A DNA stretch of 64,000 nucleotides from an uncultured Pelagibacteraceae bacterium (GCA_902622985.1 CACNSH010000001.1:252036-316035), one strand, 5' to 3'. Positions 10,228 through 20,124 are shown, numbered from the stretch's first letter. Numbers and translations are program-made. The notes: generated by a model not told the origin, from the sequence alone.

Positions 10228-12186
10228 TTATTTTTTTCTTGGAATTAAAGCCCAATAATCAAGACTTAACAAAACGGACGGATCAAAGCGCTTGTTACTA
10301 TCTTGATGTTGAAACTGATAAGCCTGTGCATCGCCAATTCCATTTGTTCTGACTCGAATAGCACCTAATGACTCTGATACTTCGACTTTATCTAAAATTA
10401 AACTCCAGGCAAAAACAGTTGTTCCAGCAAAACACGGTGATGCGTGGGTTCCACCGTTGATCGCAATAATTTTAAAAGCATTTGAAAGTCCATTAAACGA
10501 TAAAGCTCTTGTTAAGCTTATAACGTGACCACCGTAAACAATTCTTTTTCCAAATCTGCCACCTTTTTCAACAAAATGATTAAAGTGAACTTTTGCATTG
10601 TTCTGGTATAATTTTGTTGCCATCATATGTTCAGCCTCTTCAACTGTCATACCATCAATATGATTTATTTTTTCGTTAATAGAATAATCCTCATAACAAA
10701 GATCAGAGCCTGAGGCTTTATAATCATATCCTGTACAATCAAAATCATATTTATTTGCAATTTCTACAACCTCCTCACTTGTAAGCTCTTTATTTAATTC
10801 CGGTATAGACGGTTCTGCTTTATTTAGATTTCTATTTTTTTTTCTAACCATAACCCATCTTTTATAATCAATAACTGGTTCGTCATGCTGGTTAGTACCT
10901 ACAGAGTGAACATAAACTACTCCATTTTCTCCACTTGAATTCTCTTTAATGCCAATCACTTCTGAAGTTGAACTAATTGTATCTCCTGGATAAGCTGGCT
11001 TTAAAAACTTACACTCTGCGTAACCTAAATTGGCAATTGCATTTAGAGAGATATCTGGGACAGTTTTACCAAAAGCTATGTTAAATAAAAGAAAATCGTC
11101 AATTGGCGATTTTTCTATTGAGAGTTTTTTTGCAAACTCATCTGAGCAGTGCAGGGCGTACCTTGAACCGTATAAAGCAGTATAAAGTGCACAATCTCCA
11201 TATGTTATTGTTCGTGGAGTTGCGTGTATTATTTTTTGTCCTAGCTTAAAATTTTCAAAAAAGTTACCAATTTTATATTTACTTGAAGAAGTTTGTATAA
11301 CTTCTGATTGATCAAGTTCTGTAACTTTTGAAACAAGCGTTTCTGCTTCTATAATTCGTTTTGCATGATTTACGTGTAATTCCTCTATCTGACTGCCTTC
11401 AAACGTAATTACTCCAACATTTGGATCCTTTTTTCTTGCATCCTCAAAGGCTGCAACAATTCGTTTAGCTTTGTCTAGTTGTTCAGCCGTAGGGGTAAAT
11501 ATTTTATTGCATATTTGTATTTGTCCGGGGTGTATTAAGGTTTTACCATCAAATCCAAGACCATGACTATAGATGCACTCTTCTTCAAAGCCATTGGCGT
11601 CTCTGATGTCATTAAAAACTCCATCAAGTAGTGATAATTTGTAGGCTTTTGTTGCCATCATACATTTCTCAAAACTTGTGACTAATGCAGTTCTTTTTAG
11701 TTCTTCCTCTATACCCAGCTCTGCAGACAAGTCATTGGTTCCCATTACAAAACATTTTAAGTATTTTGATGATTTTGCAATATCATACGCGTTTACAATG
11801 GATAAAGCTGTTTCCATCATAACCCAAATTTTAGTTTCTTTATTTTTAAGATATTTTTCAAAAGCTTTAACATCTTTAGCTTCATTTACTTTAGGAATTA
11901 ATATTGCATCGGGATTACATTTGTCCAAGACCTTAATATCTATTTTACCATCATCAGTATCCAAAGCATTTACTCTTATCACCTGTTCCTTATTTTTGTT
12001 TACACCAGAATTTATAGTTTCGATAATTGCTGTGCGTGCATCATTTCTGGCATTTGCAGCTACCGAGTCTTCTAAGTCGTAAATAATTGCATCTACATCA
12101 AGCGTACTACTTTTTTTTAATGCTTTTGGATTAGATCCAGGAACATAAAGTACGCTTCTTCTTGGTTTTCTTACATCTTGTCTCAT
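10228..12186 (-). CDS. Fusion: CitE-family CoA-ester lyase/thioesterase (Mcl2-like) plus mesaconyl-CoA hydratase
   Basis: A single 652-residue chain joins two enzymes. Residues 1-290 are a CitE/HpcH-type CoA-ester lyase domain: VLYVPGS (12-18), YDLEDSV (36-42), Arg71, metal-site Glu125 in MMETAL and Asp152 in GTNDL, and GFDGKTLIHP (211-220). It looks closer to Rhodobacter Mcl2, a malyl-CoA thioesterase, than to Mcl1. Residues 307-652 are two hotdog (MaoC) domains whose start (NFFENFKLGQ), middle (FGKTVPDISLNAIANLGYA) and end match mesaconyl-CoA hydratase (Mch) from the ethylmalonyl-CoA pathway. Mch adds water to mesaconyl-CoA to give methylmalyl-CoA, which a lyase splits to glyoxylate and propionyl-CoA. 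Its 3' end overlaps the asd start region by 4 bases at 12183-12186; sdhC follows. Family resemblance is from memory, and the exact chemistry is inference. Confidence 0.87.
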   Translation of the reverse strand: MRQDVRKPRRSVLYVPGSNPKALKKSSTLDVDAIIYDLEDSVAANARNDARTAIIETINSGVNKNKEQVIRVNALDTDDGKIDIKVLDKCNPDAILIPKVNEAKDVKAFEKYLKNKETKIWVMMETALSIVNAYDIAKSSKYLKCFVMGTNDLSAELGIEEELKRTALVTSFEKCMMATKAYKLSLLDGVFNDIRDANGFEEECIYSHGLGFDGKTLIHPGQIQICNKIFTPTAEQLDKAKRIVAAFEDARKKDPNVGVITFEGSQIEELHVNHAKRIIEAETLVSKVTELDQSEVIQTSSSKYKIGNFFENFKLGQKIIHATPRTITYGDCALYTALYGSRYALHCSDEFAKKLSIEKSPIDDFLLFNIAFGKTVPDISLNAIANLGYAECKFLKPAYPGDTISSTSEVIGIKENSSGENGVVYVHSVGTNQHDEPVIDYKRWVMVRKKNRNLNKAEPSIPELNKELTSEEVVEIANKYDFDCTGYDYKASGSDLCYEDYSINEKINHIDGMTVEEAEHMMATKLYQNNAKVHFNHFVEKGGRFGKRIVYGGHVISLTRALSFNGLSNAFKIIAINGGTHASPCFAGTTVFAWSLILDKVEVSESLGAIRVRTNGIGDAQAYQFQHQDSNKRFDPSVLLSLDYWALIPRKK

Positions 12187-13199
12187 TTAGATAAATGTTC
12201 CTCAATTAGCATTTCAGCGATTTGGATTGTATTTAAAGCAGCGCCTTTCCTTAAATTATCAGAAACTACCCAAATAGATAATCCATTTTTTGTAGACGTA
12301 TCCTCTCGAATTCGCGATACATACGTGTCATCATTTCCAGCACACTCTTTTGGAGTTACATAACCTCCATCAGCTCTTTCATCAAGTAATGTGCACCCAG
12401 GAGCATTTTTAATAGCTTCACGTGCTTCTTCTACTGAAATTTTGTTTTCAAACTCAATATTTACAGCTTCAGAGTGGCCAATAAATACAGGAACGCGAAC
12501 ACATGTAGCGCTAAAGCTGATCTCACTACTTAAAATTTTATGAGTTTCTTGTCTCATTTTTAATTCTTCTTTTGTGTATCCATCATCCATGAATTTATCA
12601 ATATGGGGTATGACATTAAAGGCAATTGGTTTAGTAAACTTAACATTATCTTTAATATCATCAGAAAACATATTTTTTGTTTGCTCAAACAACTCGTCCA
12701 TACCAGCCTTACCTGCACCCGAAACAGATTGATAAGTTGATACAATAACTTTTTTTATTTTTGAAATTTCGTGCAATGGTTTTAAGGCAACCACCAATTG
12801 AATTGTTGAGCAGTTTGGATTAGCAACTATATTTCTTTTTTTATAATTATTTAGATCGCTTGGGTTAACCTCAGGTACAACAAGAGGAATATCTTCTTCC
12901 ATTCTAAAATGACTAGAGTTATCTATAACAATACAGTTTTTTTCTGCAAACTTTGGTGCCCATTCCTTTGAGGTACTAGCTCCAGCAGAGAAGAGTGCCA
13001 ATTCTACTTTTGAAGGATCAAACTTTTCAATAGATTCTACAATTAGTTTATCCTCCCCAAATTCAATTTCCATCCCTTCACTTCTACTAGAAGCTACAGG
13101 AAATATTTTTGACGCATCATATTTTTTTTCAGAGAGAATATTTAACATTTCTCTTCCGACATTTCCTGTGGCACCCACTATAGCAATATTAAAATTCAT
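12183..13199 (-). CDS. asd: Aspartate-semialdehyde dehydrogenase
   Basis: Reduces aspartyl phosphate to aspartate semialdehyde, the branch point to lysine/diaminopimelate, threonine and methionine. The 338-residue protein has the NADP fold VGATGNVGRE (8-17) and the catalytic Cys130 in ANPNCSTIQ. Length and motifs are standard for the bacterial type. It sits 3 bases after leuB and its 3' end overlaps the start of the fusion gene by 4 bases, so it is inside the long minus-strand operon running from ffh. The leuCDB-asd order is common in alphaproteobacteria. Confidence 0.97.
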   Translation of the reverse strand: MNFNIAIVGATGNVGREMLNILSEKKYDASKIFPVASSRSEGMEIEFGEDKLIVESIEKFDPSKVELALFSAGASTSKEWAPKFAEKNCIVIDNSSHFRMEEDIPLVVPEVNPSDLNNYKKRNIVANPNCSTIQLVVALKPLHEISKIKKVIVSTYQSVSGAGKAGMDELFEQTKNMFSDDIKDNVKFTKPIAFNVIPHIDKFMDDGYTKEELKMRQETHKILSSEISFSATCVRVPVFIGHSEAVNIEFENKISVEEAREAIKNAPGCTLLDERADGGYVTPKECAGNDDTYVSRIREDTSTKNGLSIWVVSDNLRKGAALNTIQIAEMLIEEHLSK

Positions 13200-13202
13200 A
13201 AT

Positions 13203-14312
13203 TTAAAAGTTTTCTTTTAATTGATTTAATATTTGATCACCCATTTCAACTGTTGATAGGTTTTTGTTATCATCGCCTATTAAATCCGCAGTTTTAAAGC
13301 CACTGGCAAGTACATTATTAACAGCCTTATTTATAAGATCTGATTCCTTGTCCATATTGAATGAGTACTTTAAACACATCGCAAAACTAAGAATAGATGC
13401 AATTGGGTTTGCTATTCCTTTGCCAGCTATGTCTGGCGCAGATCCATGAACTGGCTCGTATAAAGACTTTCTAAAATTATTACTATCGACTGCCCCCAAA
13501 GAAGCGGAGGGCAACATTCCAAGCGAACCTGTGAGCATGGCCGCCTCATCTGACAGAATGTCTCCAAATAAATTATCAGTAACAATAACATCAAATTGTT
13601 TAGGATTTCTAACTAATTGCATTGCACAATTATCTGCATACATATGAGATAACTCGACATTTGAATATTCATTTTTATGCACATGAGAGACTTCTTCCCT
13701 CCACAATATTCCAGACTCCATCACATTTGATTTTTCACAAGAAGTAACCCTGTTACCTCTTTTACTTGCAAGTTCAAATGCTATTCGTGCAACTCTTCTA
13801 ACTTCTTCAGTGCTATAGGATTGAGTGTTAATTCCAATACGATTTCCGTTACCTTTATCTTCAATACCTCTTGGTTCTCCAAAATAAATACCACCAGTAA
13901 GCTCTCTAACAATTAATATATCGAGACCTGATACTAAGTCTGGTTTAAGAGAAGAGGCGTCAACCATTGACTCAAAACATAGAGCGGGCCTTAAGTTTGC
14001 AAACAAGTCTAATTCTTTTCTAATTCTCAAAAGGCCCTGTTCAGGTTTAAGAGAAAAATCTAAATTGTCCCATTTTTCCCCACCCACAGCACCTAGTAAA
14101 ACTGCGTGAGAGTTTTTAGCTTTTTCAAGAGTCTCATCAGATAGAGGAGTGCCATAGCGATCATAGGCAGATCCGCCAATATCGTCTTCTTCTATCTCAA
14201 ATTTAACTTTACTAAGTTCACCAATACTCTTAGCAACCTTTATGACCTCCTTCATTACTTCAGGCCCTATACCGTCGCCAGGTAAGACTAATAATTTATA
14301 AGAATTGCTCAT
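13203..14312 (-). CDS. leuB: 3-isopropylmalate dehydrogenase
   Basis: Oxidatively decarboxylates 3-isopropylmalate to 2-oxoisocaproate, the third step of leucine biosynthesis. The 369-residue protein begins [12 protein letters not shown] (9-20) and contains the family's [13 protein letters not shown] loop (about 138-150) and the metal-binding [12 protein letters not shown] segment (about 243-254). Both are diagnostic for LeuB against isocitrate dehydrogenase. It overlaps the leuD stop by 4 bases. leuA, for the first committed step, is not in the window. Confidence 0.97.
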   Translation of the reverse strand: MSNSYKLLVLPGDGIGPEVMKEVIKVAKSIGELSKVKFEIEEDDIGGSAYDRYGTPLSDETLEKAKNSHAVLLGAVGGEKWDNLDFSLKPEQGLLRIRKELDLFANLRPALCFESMVDASSLKPDLVSGLDILIVRELTGGIYFGEPRGIEDKGNGNRIGINTQSYSTEEVRRVARIAFELASKRGNRVTSCEKSNVMESGILWREEVSHVHKNEYSNVELSHMYADNCAMQLVRNPKQFDVIVTDNLFGDILSDEAAMLTGSLGMLPSASLGAVDSNNFRKSLYEPVHGSAPDIAGKGIANPIASILSFAMCLKYSFNMDKESDLINKAVNNVLASGFKTADLIGDDNKNLSTVEMGDQILNQLKENF

Positions 14313-14935
14313 TTTATTTGTTGGCTATACAACCAGGGTGTTGTTGACTTTTGCTTATTTTCAAAATCAGAAATATGATTAACTTTAGCTAGTGTCAATC
14401 CAATATCATCTAAACCCTCTAATAGGCTAGTTTTTTTGGCTTTATCAAGTTCAAAACTTACCTCATGATTTATATTTTTATCAAAATAAGAAATCTTCTG
14501 ATTTTCTAAATCAATTGTAAAACTAAGACTGTTTTCCGCTGCTTTTTGTAATTTAGTTACTTCAGACTCATCTAATTTGATTGGAAGAATACCATTCTTG
14601 AAACAATTATTATAAAAGATATCCGCAAAGCTCGAAGCGATGATGCACTTAATGCCATAATCTAAGATTGACCAGGGTGCATGTTCACGAGATGACCCAC
14701 AACCAAAATTTTTACCAGTAATCAAAATTTGAGAATCTTTGTATTTATCTTGATTAAGGACAAACGAGTCTATAGGTGCATCTTTTTCATCATATCTTAA
14801 TTCATAAAATAAATTTTTACCTAAACCTGTTCGCTTAATTGTTTTGAGAAATTGTTTTGGAATAATCATATCAGTATCAACATTCACCATTGGTAAAGGA
14901 ATTGCATTGCTTTCTATTTTTTTAAATTTTTCCAT
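14309..14935 (-). CDS. leuD: 3-isopropylmalate dehydratase small subunit
   Basis: The swivel-domain subunit of isopropylmalate isomerase; with LeuC it converts 2- to 3-isopropylmalate. The 208-residue protein carries the [15 protein letters not shown] start (18-32), the [15 protein letters not shown] core that closes the active site (about 73-87), and the [16 protein letters not shown] block. Length is normal. Its ATG overlaps the leuC stop by one base, implying coupled translation of the two subunits, and its 3' end overlaps leuB by 4 bases. Confidence 0.97.
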   Translation of the reverse strand: MEKFKKIESNAIPLPMVNVDTDMIIPKQFLKTIKRTGLGKNLFYELRYDEKDAPIDSFVLNQDKYKDSQILITGKNFGCGSSREHAPWSILDYGIKCIIASSFADIFYNNCFKNGILPIKLDESEVTKLQKAAENSLSFTIDLENQKISYFDKNINHEVSFELDKAKKTSLLEGLDDIGLTLAKVNHISDFENKQKSTTPWLYSQQIK

Positions 14936-16338
14936 TATATTTCTCTACAGTCTGATAGTTTTCCATTGATAGCCGCAGCAGCAGCCATAGCTGGACTCAT
15001 TAAATGAGTACGACCTCCTCTTCCTTGCCTACCTTCAAAGTTTCTGTTTGAAGTGGAAGCACATCTTTCTTGAGGTTTAAGTTTATCAGCATTCATTGCA
15101 AGACACATTGAACATCCGGGCTCTCTCCATTCAAAGCCTGACTCAATAAATATTTTATCCAAACCCTCCTCTTCAGCCTGCTGTTTAACTAAACCAGACC
15201 CAGGAACGATTATTGCATTAACATGGTCTGCAACTTTTCTATTTTTTGCAATTTTTGATGCAGCTCTCAGGTCTTCAATACGTCCATTAGTACATGAACC
15301 AATGAATACCTTATCTACTTTCACCTCTTTAAGAGGTGTATTCGGAACAAGACCCATGTATTCCAAAGCTCTAATCATTGATTTTTTCTTTGTCTCATCG
15401 CTTTCGTCCTCAGGGTTTGGAACCAATCCATCAATCGAAACGACATCCTCAGGACTTGTGCCCCATGTGACTTGTGGAATGATATCGCTTGCATCAATAT
15501 TTACTGTTTTGTCATAAGCTGCACCTTCATCAGTAGCTAGTGACAACCAATAATCTGATGCTGATTGATATTCATTTTCTGCTGGAGAAAATGGTCTTCC
15601 CTTTAAGTATTCAATTGTTTTTTCATCAGGACTGATTAAACCAGCTCTTGCTCCTGCTTCAATCGACATGTTACAGACAGTCATTCTTCCCTCCATTGTT
15701 AGAGATTTGATTGCGTCACCTGTGTATTCAATAACATATCCAGTACCTCCAGCAGTTCCAATTGTTTGAATAATCTTTAAAACAATATCTTTTGCTGTGA
15801 CACCTAGTGGCAGTTCACCTTGTATATTAATTTGCATATTCTTAGCCTTAGTTTGTACCAATGTTTGAGTTGCAAGAACATGTTCTACTTCAGAAGTTCC
15901 AATTCCCCATGCAAGAGCACCAAAGGCACCGTGCGTTGAAGTATGGCTATCACCACAAACGATAGTCATTCCTGGTTGTGTAAAACCTTGCTCCGGTCCG
16001 ATAATGTGAACTATGCCTTGTCTTTTATCAGACATAGAAAGAAAAGTAATTCCGTGCTCCTTACAATTCTCTTCAAGGGTATCAACCTGTAACTTAGACT
16101 CTGGATCTGATATTCCCTCATCTCTATTTGTTGTAGGAATATTGTGATCAGCAGTGGCTAATGTAAAATTAGGTTTTCTAACAGATCTGTTTGCAATTTT
16201 TAGTCCTTCAAATGCTTGGGGGCTTGTAACTTCATGAACAAGATGTCTGTCAATATAAATGATTGATGTTCCATCTTCATTTTCTGAAACTAAATGATCA
16301 TTCCATATTTTATCGTATAATGTCTTTGGAGTACTCAT
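14935..16338 (-). CDS. leuC: 3-isopropylmalate dehydratase large subunit
   Basis: The aconitase-family large subunit of isopropylmalate isomerase in leucine biosynthesis. The 467-residue protein has the three 4Fe-4S cysteines: Cys349 in GSCTNGR, and Cys409 and Cys412 in PGCSMC. It also shows the [13 protein letters not shown] motif (128-140). LeuC length and motif spacing are typical of the heterodimeric bacterial enzyme. It is 39 bases downstream of rplS, so leucine genes follow ribosomal/tRNA-modification genes in one direction, as in other alphaproteobacteria. Confidence 0.98.
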   Translation of the reverse strand: MSTPKTLYDKIWNDHLVSENEDGTSIIYIDRHLVHEVTSPQAFEGLKIANRSVRKPNFTLATADHNIPTTNRDEGISDPESKLQVDTLEENCKEHGITFLSMSDKRQGIVHIIGPEQGFTQPGMTIVCGDSHTSTHGAFGALAWGIGTSEVEHVLATQTLVQTKAKNMQINIQGELPLGVTAKDIVLKIIQTIGTAGGTGYVIEYTGDAIKSLTMEGRMTVCNMSIEAGARAGLISPDEKTIEYLKGRPFSPAENEYQSASDYWLSLATDEGAAYDKTVNIDASDIIPQVTWGTSPEDVVSIDGLVPNPEDESDETKKKSMIRALEYMGLVPNTPLKEVKVDKVFIGSCTNGRIEDLRAASKIAKNRKVADHVNAIIVPGSGLVKQQAEEEGLDKIFIESGFEWREPGCSMCLAMNADKLKPQERCASTSNRNFEGRQGRGGRTHLMSPAMAAAAAINGKLSDCREI

Positions 16339-16377
16339 AAATAACTTTGATTAACAAAAAAAAAGAGAAAGAAGTAA

Positions 16378-16962
16378 TTATTCTTTTGTAGTTTCTGATT
16401 CTTCTGAAATTTCAGCATTATCTTCAGTAACTTGTTCTTGAGCAGACTCATCAACCTCAGATTCTGTTTTTTCCTCAGCTTGAGAAGCTTCAGCTGCAAC
16501 TTCAATACTCTCATCTTGAGCAGGATCATCAGAAGCAACAATTTCTTCTTCAACAACTTCTTCACTCTCATCAATATATAAACTAGCAAGATCTGGCTGC
16601 TTGTTTCGAATTCTCTCAACGATTCTTGCTTTCTTACCGGTTAAATCTCTAAGATAGTAAAGCTTAGCTCTTCTGACCTGTCCACTTCTTACAATAGAGA
16701 TGGAGTCAATGGACGGACTAAAGATTGGAAACACTCTTTCTACGCCCTCACCAAAAGAAATTTTTCTTACTGTAAATGAAGAACTTAGACCTCTATTTTT
16801 CTTTCTGATACAAACACCCTCGAATGCCTGTATTCTCTCACGTGTACCCTCACGTACCTTAACATTCACTCTTACTGTATCTCCTGGATGGAATTGCGGT
16901 ATTTTCTTACCTTTGACTAGTGTCTTTATCTGGTCTTTTTCGAATTGTTCTATGATGTTCAT
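16378..16962 (-). CDS. rplS: 50S ribosomal protein L19 with acidic C-terminal extension
   Basis: L19 sits at the 30S-50S interface. Residues 1 to about 125 are a standard L19 (start [13 protein letters not shown], core [39 protein letters not shown]). L19 is usually 115-130 residues; this one runs to 194. The extra roughly 68 residues are rich in Glu, Asp, Ser and Ala and look disordered. The same kind of acidic tail occurs on rpsP four genes upstream in the operon. Spacing to trmD is 27 bases, as in the common rpsP-rimM-trmD-rplS order. No frameshift explains the tail; it ends in a normal TAA. Confidence 0.95.
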   Translation of the reverse strand: MNIIEQFEKDQIKTLVKGKKIPQFHPGDTVRVNVKVREGTRERIQAFEGVCIRKKNRGLSSSFTVRKISFGEGVERVFPIFSPSIDSISIVRSGQVRRAKLYYLRDLTGKKARIVERIRNKQPDLASLYIDESEEVVEEEIVASDDPAQDESIEVAAEASQAEEKTESEVDESAQEQVTEDNAEISEESETTKE

Positions 16963-16989
16963 GGTAGCCTCGAACCGTGTTTTAATACT

Positions 16990-17706
16990 TTATTTCTTCC
17001 TTGTCTTGCTTTTTTTGTAGTTTTTCCATAAATCTGGCCTAACTTTCTGTGTCAGTTTTTCAGATTGTTTTAAGCGCCACTCACTAATATTTCTGTGATT
17101 TCCAGAGAGCAATATGTCTGGAATTGTCAAATTTTTCCATTTTTTAGGCCTTGTATACTGGGGGTATTCAAGAAGGTCTTTTGAGAAGGTCTCTGAACTA
17201 GCAGATTTCATGTCACCAAGTGTTCCTGGCAACAATCTTACTATTGATTCCACTAAAACCTGGGAAGCTATTTCACCACCCGATAATATGTAGTCTCCAA
17301 TACTTATTTCCTCAATAGGATAAAAATCGAGTATGCGTTGATCAATGCCTTCATATCTACCACAGAGAATATTAATTCCTTTCATCTTTGAAAAATTAAT
17401 AACTTTACTTTGAGTTAAAGGAGTGCCGCGAGGACTTAAATATATCATTGGATAACTATCTCTAGATTTTATATTCTTGTAACAAGCATCAATAGACTTT
17501 CCGATTACATCTGCTTTTAAAATCATACCAGGACCACCACCAGCTGTAGTATCATCTACTTTTTTGTAATTTCCTTTTGAATATTTTCTTGGATCAATTG
17601 TTTTTAATGACCATATTTTTTTCTTTAATGCCTTACCCACGACTCCTGTATTTAAAAGTCCAGGAAAACTATTTGGGAAAAGTGTGATAATTTTTACTCG
17701 ATACAT
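16990..17706 (-). CDS. trmD: tRNA (guanine-N1)-methyltransferase
   Basis: TrmD methylates G37 of tRNAs next to the anticodon and prevents frameshifting. The 238-residue product has the SPOUT-fold signatures: FPNSFPGLL near the start, DDTTAGGGPGM (about 52-62), the CGRYEGIDQR motif (about 114-123), and the knot segment EEISIGDYILSGGE. Length is typical. It is 2 bases from rimM, in the rpsP-rimM-trmD-rplS block. Confidence 0.97.
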   Translation of the reverse strand: MYRVKIITLFPNSFPGLLNTGVVGKALKKKIWSLKTIDPRKYSKGNYKKVDDTTAGGGPGMILKADVIGKSIDACYKNIKSRDSYPMIYLSPRGTPLTQSKVINFSKMKGINILCGRYEGIDQRILDFYPIEEISIGDYILSGGEIASQVLVESIVRLLPGTLGDMKSASSETFSKDLLEYPQYTRPKKWKNLTIPDILLSGNHRNISEWRLKQSEKLTQKVRPDLWKNYKKSKTRKK

Positions 17707-17708
17707 TA

Positions 17709-18215
17709 CTAGCCTATATAGTCATTGATATTTTTTGTAATAATAATTTTTTTAATAAGATCAATTTTTTTTATTGTATTTTCACTTATTGGAATAAAGT
17801 AGTCTTTGACATTTTTTTTTCTTATTTCTAGTAAATCCGATGAACCGTAATTCTGAACAGATATTACTTTTCCAATATTTTTTCCATCATTTGTTTTTAC
17901 AATTAAATTAATTAATTGATGGTAATAGTATTGGTTTAATTTTTTTATAGCTGGTAAATACGATTGATCGATTTCTATTTTAAGCCCTACAATTTTTTCA
18001 GCCAACTCTCTTGTTTTAATTTGTTCACAACTCGCAATATAACCAGTTTTTAACTCTTTCAATTTTTTAAGAGTGATATTTGAGTATTTTTTCCCAAGTC
18101 TACAGGGGCCATATCTAAATACATCTTCTGGCGTTTCTGTATATGATGTAATCTTGAAATGACCCTTTAAACCGTGAACTGCTCTTACTTCTCCAATAAC
18201 TATCAATTGGGACAT
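17709..18215 (-). CDS. rimM: 16S rRNA processing protein RimM
   Basis: RimM binds S19 and aids maturation of the 30S head. The 168-residue protein begins LIVIGEVRAVHGLKGHFKI, the RimM N-domain signature (GxVxxxHGLKG), and contains the C-domain PRC-barrel region with YYHQLINLIV and a GKVISVQNYGSSDLLEI segment (about 116-132). It is highly AT-rich and lysine/isoleucine-rich but the fold signatures are clear. It lies between rpsP (11-base gap) and trmD (2-base gap). Confidence 0.94.
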   Translation of the reverse strand: MSQLIVIGEVRAVHGLKGHFKITSYTETPEDVFRYGPCRLGKKYSNITLKKLKELKTGYIASCEQIKTRELAEKIVGLKIEIDQSYLPAIKKLNQYYYHQLINLIVKTNDGKNIGKVISVQNYGSSDLLEIRKKNVKDYFIPISENTIKKIDLIKKIIITKNINDYIG

Positions 18216-18226
18216 AATTAATAAGC

Positions 18227-18715
18227 TTAGTCTTTTTTCTCCTCTTCTGCTGGAGCTTCCTCTGCTGGAGTCTCTTCTGCTGGGGCTTCATCAGTTTTTG
18301 CTTCTGCTGCTGGAGCTTCCTCTGCTGGAGCTTCCTCTGCTGGAGTGTCTTCTGCTGGAGCTTCAGGAGTAGGCTGATTCTTTGCTTCCTCAGCTGCGGC
18401 TAATCTTTCTTGTGCTTTCTTTTTTGGCTGAGCTTTTTTAGGATTGTTGCCTTGTGCTGGCATTGGTATTACGCCGGCTTCTCCCAAAAATCTTGCAACC
18501 TTGTCTGTTGGTTTTGCTCCTTTAGAAATCCACTCTTTTATTGACTCTAAGTTTAGTTGGATCCTATCCTTATTATCTTTTTGTAAAAGAGGATTGTACA
18601 ATCCTACCTTTTCAATAAATCTACCATCTCGCGGACTTCTTGAATCTGCAACTACAACTCTGTATACAGGCCTTTTTTTTGAACCTGCTCTCGATAGTCT
18701 TATTTTTAACGCCAT
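18227..18715 (-). CDS. rpsP: 30S ribosomal protein S16 with Ala/Pro/Glu-rich repeat tail
   Basis: S16 is a 30S assembly protein. The first 80-90 residues are canonical: [41 protein letters not shown] and the [14 protein letters not shown] block. S16 is often about 80-90 residues; this is 162. After a Lys-rich linker ([15 protein letters not shown]) comes a low-complexity tail built from PAEE-type units (about 110-158) ending EEKKD. The tail is encoded by short repeats at 18243-18365. Its start has a clear upstream purine run and it lies 26 bases after ffh. The tail is an observed fact; its role is unknown. Confidence 0.95.
   Translation of the reverse strand: MALKIRLSRAGSKKRPVYRVVVADSRSPRDGRFIEKVGLYNPLLQKDNKDRIQLNLESIKEWISKGAKPTDKVARFLGEAGVIPMPAQGNNPKKAQPKKKAQERLAAAEEAKNQPTPEAPAEDTPAEEAPAEEAPAAEAKTDEAPAEETPAEEAPAEEEKKD
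18243..18365 (-). repeat. Degenerate 15-base tandem repeats coding the S16 tail
   Basis: Within rpsP, plus-strand units close to TCTGCTGGAGCTTCC recur back to back, some as TCTGCTGGAGTCTCT variants, with one interruption around 18285-18300. On the coding strand they give Ala-Pro-Ala-Glu-Glu and Thr-Pro-Ala-Glu-Glu units. The DNA repetition means unit number could change by slippage, so tail length may differ between strains. Confidence 0.85.
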
Positions 18716-18741
18716 TTTATTCTCCTTTTATTTGTTAATAA

Positions 18742-20124
18742 TTAAAATTTATTTTTAAAAAAATCACTCGGCATGCCACTTCCAAGTTGGCCTGCTAACA
18801 TATTTGGATCAATTGATCCTCCCCCTTTTCTAGATAACTTCTTCATCATGTCTGACATCTTTCTATGTTGTTTTAGAATTTTATTTATTTCGGATACTGA
18901 AGTCCCTGACCCTGCCGCTATTCTTTTTTTTCTTGATCCATTAATTATCTTTGGCTTGCTTCGCTCGTATTTTGTCATTGAGAGAATAATTGCTTCTTGT
19001 TGAGCGATTGAGTTGTCAGGATTAATATTTTGTGGGATCTTATCGCTCAGATTACTTAATCCAGGAATGAATTTCATCATACCCGAAATGCCACCCATTT
19101 TTTTCATCTGTCTGATTTGACTAAGTAAATCGTCGAGGTCAAATTCTCCTTTTTGTAATTTTTTGGCCATTTCTTCGGCATCTTCTTGATCAACAGTTTC
19201 AGCAGCTTTTTCAACTAAGGTTACAATATCTCCCATTCCAAGAATACGATTGGCAATTCGCTCTGGGTGAAATTTTTCAAGGTCATCGACTTGCTCTCCA
19301 ACTCCCATAAATTTAATTGGACAATCAGTAATATACTTCATGCTTAATGCGGCCCCACCTCGAGCATCGCCATCAATCCTAGTAAGAATAGTGCCTGTAA
19401 TATTGATCGCTTTTGCAAAATCGCTTGCAACATTCACTGCCTCCTGGCCAGTTAGGCTGTCTAAAACAAGTATCGTTTCAAGAGGGTTAATTTCTTTTTC
19501 CAGCAAACTCAATTCGCTCATTAGCCCTTCTTCAACATTCATTCTCCCCGCTGTATCATATAAAACACAATCAATTTCCTGTAATTCAGCAAATTGTTTT
19601 GCTCTTGATACAATATCAATAGGCATTTGATTTTCAAATTTGGGTAAAATTGTTACATCAATTAACTCAGAAAGTTTTTTTAGCTGATCAAAAGCAGCTG
19701 GTCTTGTGGTATCTAATGAAACAAATAAAATCTTCTTATCGTAATTACTTTTGAGATAATTACCAATTTTACCAACAGTCGTTGTCTTGCCAGAGCCTTG
19801 AAGTCCTGCAAATAAATAAGATGAAACTTGATTATCGTTTATTTGGAATTCGGGTGAAGCTGACCCTAAAATTTGAATTAATTGATCATTCACAATTTTT
19901 GTTATCATTTGTGCAGGCGTTATTGATCGAATGATTTCCTTTCCGATCGACTCTTTTTTTACATCCTCTATGAATTTTTTTGCAATTGGTAATGCAACAT
20001 CAGCTTCAAGAAGAGCTCTTCGAATATCTCTCATTGCACTATCGAGAGAGGTCTCATCAATAGAACCTGTCTTTTTTAAACTCTTAAATATTTCCTCAAA
20101 CCGATTACTAAGATTTTCAAACAA
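18742..20124 (-). CDS. ffh: Signal recognition particle protein Ffh
   Basis: Ffh (SRP54) binds signal peptides and 4.5S RNA and delivers ribosomes to FtsY at the membrane. The 460-residue protein has the N-domain (FENLSNRFEEIFKSLKK), the GTPase P-loop GLQGSGKTTT (107-116), the DTTRPAAFDQL block (138-148), DTAGR and TRIDGDARGG motifs, and a methionine-rich M domain (about 300-460). The start is TTG at 20124, supported by a GGAGAG Shine-Dalgarno eight bases upstream; no ATG suits. It heads the long operon to rpsP, rimM, trmD, rplS and the leu genes and has an unusual structured leader. FtsY is encoded in the facing operon at 22760-23632. Confidence 0.97.
   Translation of the reverse strand: MFENLSNRFEEIFKSLKKTGSIDETSLDSAMRDIRRALLEADVALPIAKKFIEDVKKESIGKEIIRSITPAQMITKIVNDQLIQILGSASPEFQINDNQVSSYLFAGLQGSGKTTTVGKIGNYLKSNYDKKILFVSLDTTRPAAFDQLKKLSELIDVTILPKFENQMPIDIVSRAKQFAELQEIDCVLYDTAGRMNVEEGLMSELSLLEKEINPLETILVLDSLTGQEAVNVASDFAKAINITGTILTRIDGDARGGAALSMKYITDCPIKFMGVGEQVDDLEKFHPERIANRILGMGDIVTLVEKAAETVDQEDAEEMAKKLQKGEFDLDDLLSQIRQMKKMGGISGMMKFIPGLSNLSDKIPQNINPDNSIAQQEAIILSMTKYERSKPKIINGSRKKRIAAGSGTSVSEINKILKQHRKMSDMMKKLSRKGGGSIDPNMLAGQLGSGMPSDFFKNKF

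Noticed and set aside
10228-12186. Two separate genes split by a missed stop
   Set aside because: The frame is continuous through the linker at about residues 290-307, with no start codon plus ribosome site at the hydratase boundary that I could see.
16335-16619. 94-codon Leu/Lys-rich minus-strand frame over the L19 tail
   Set aside because: It is a shifted reading of the acidic low-complexity tail; the L19 frame is continuous through it.
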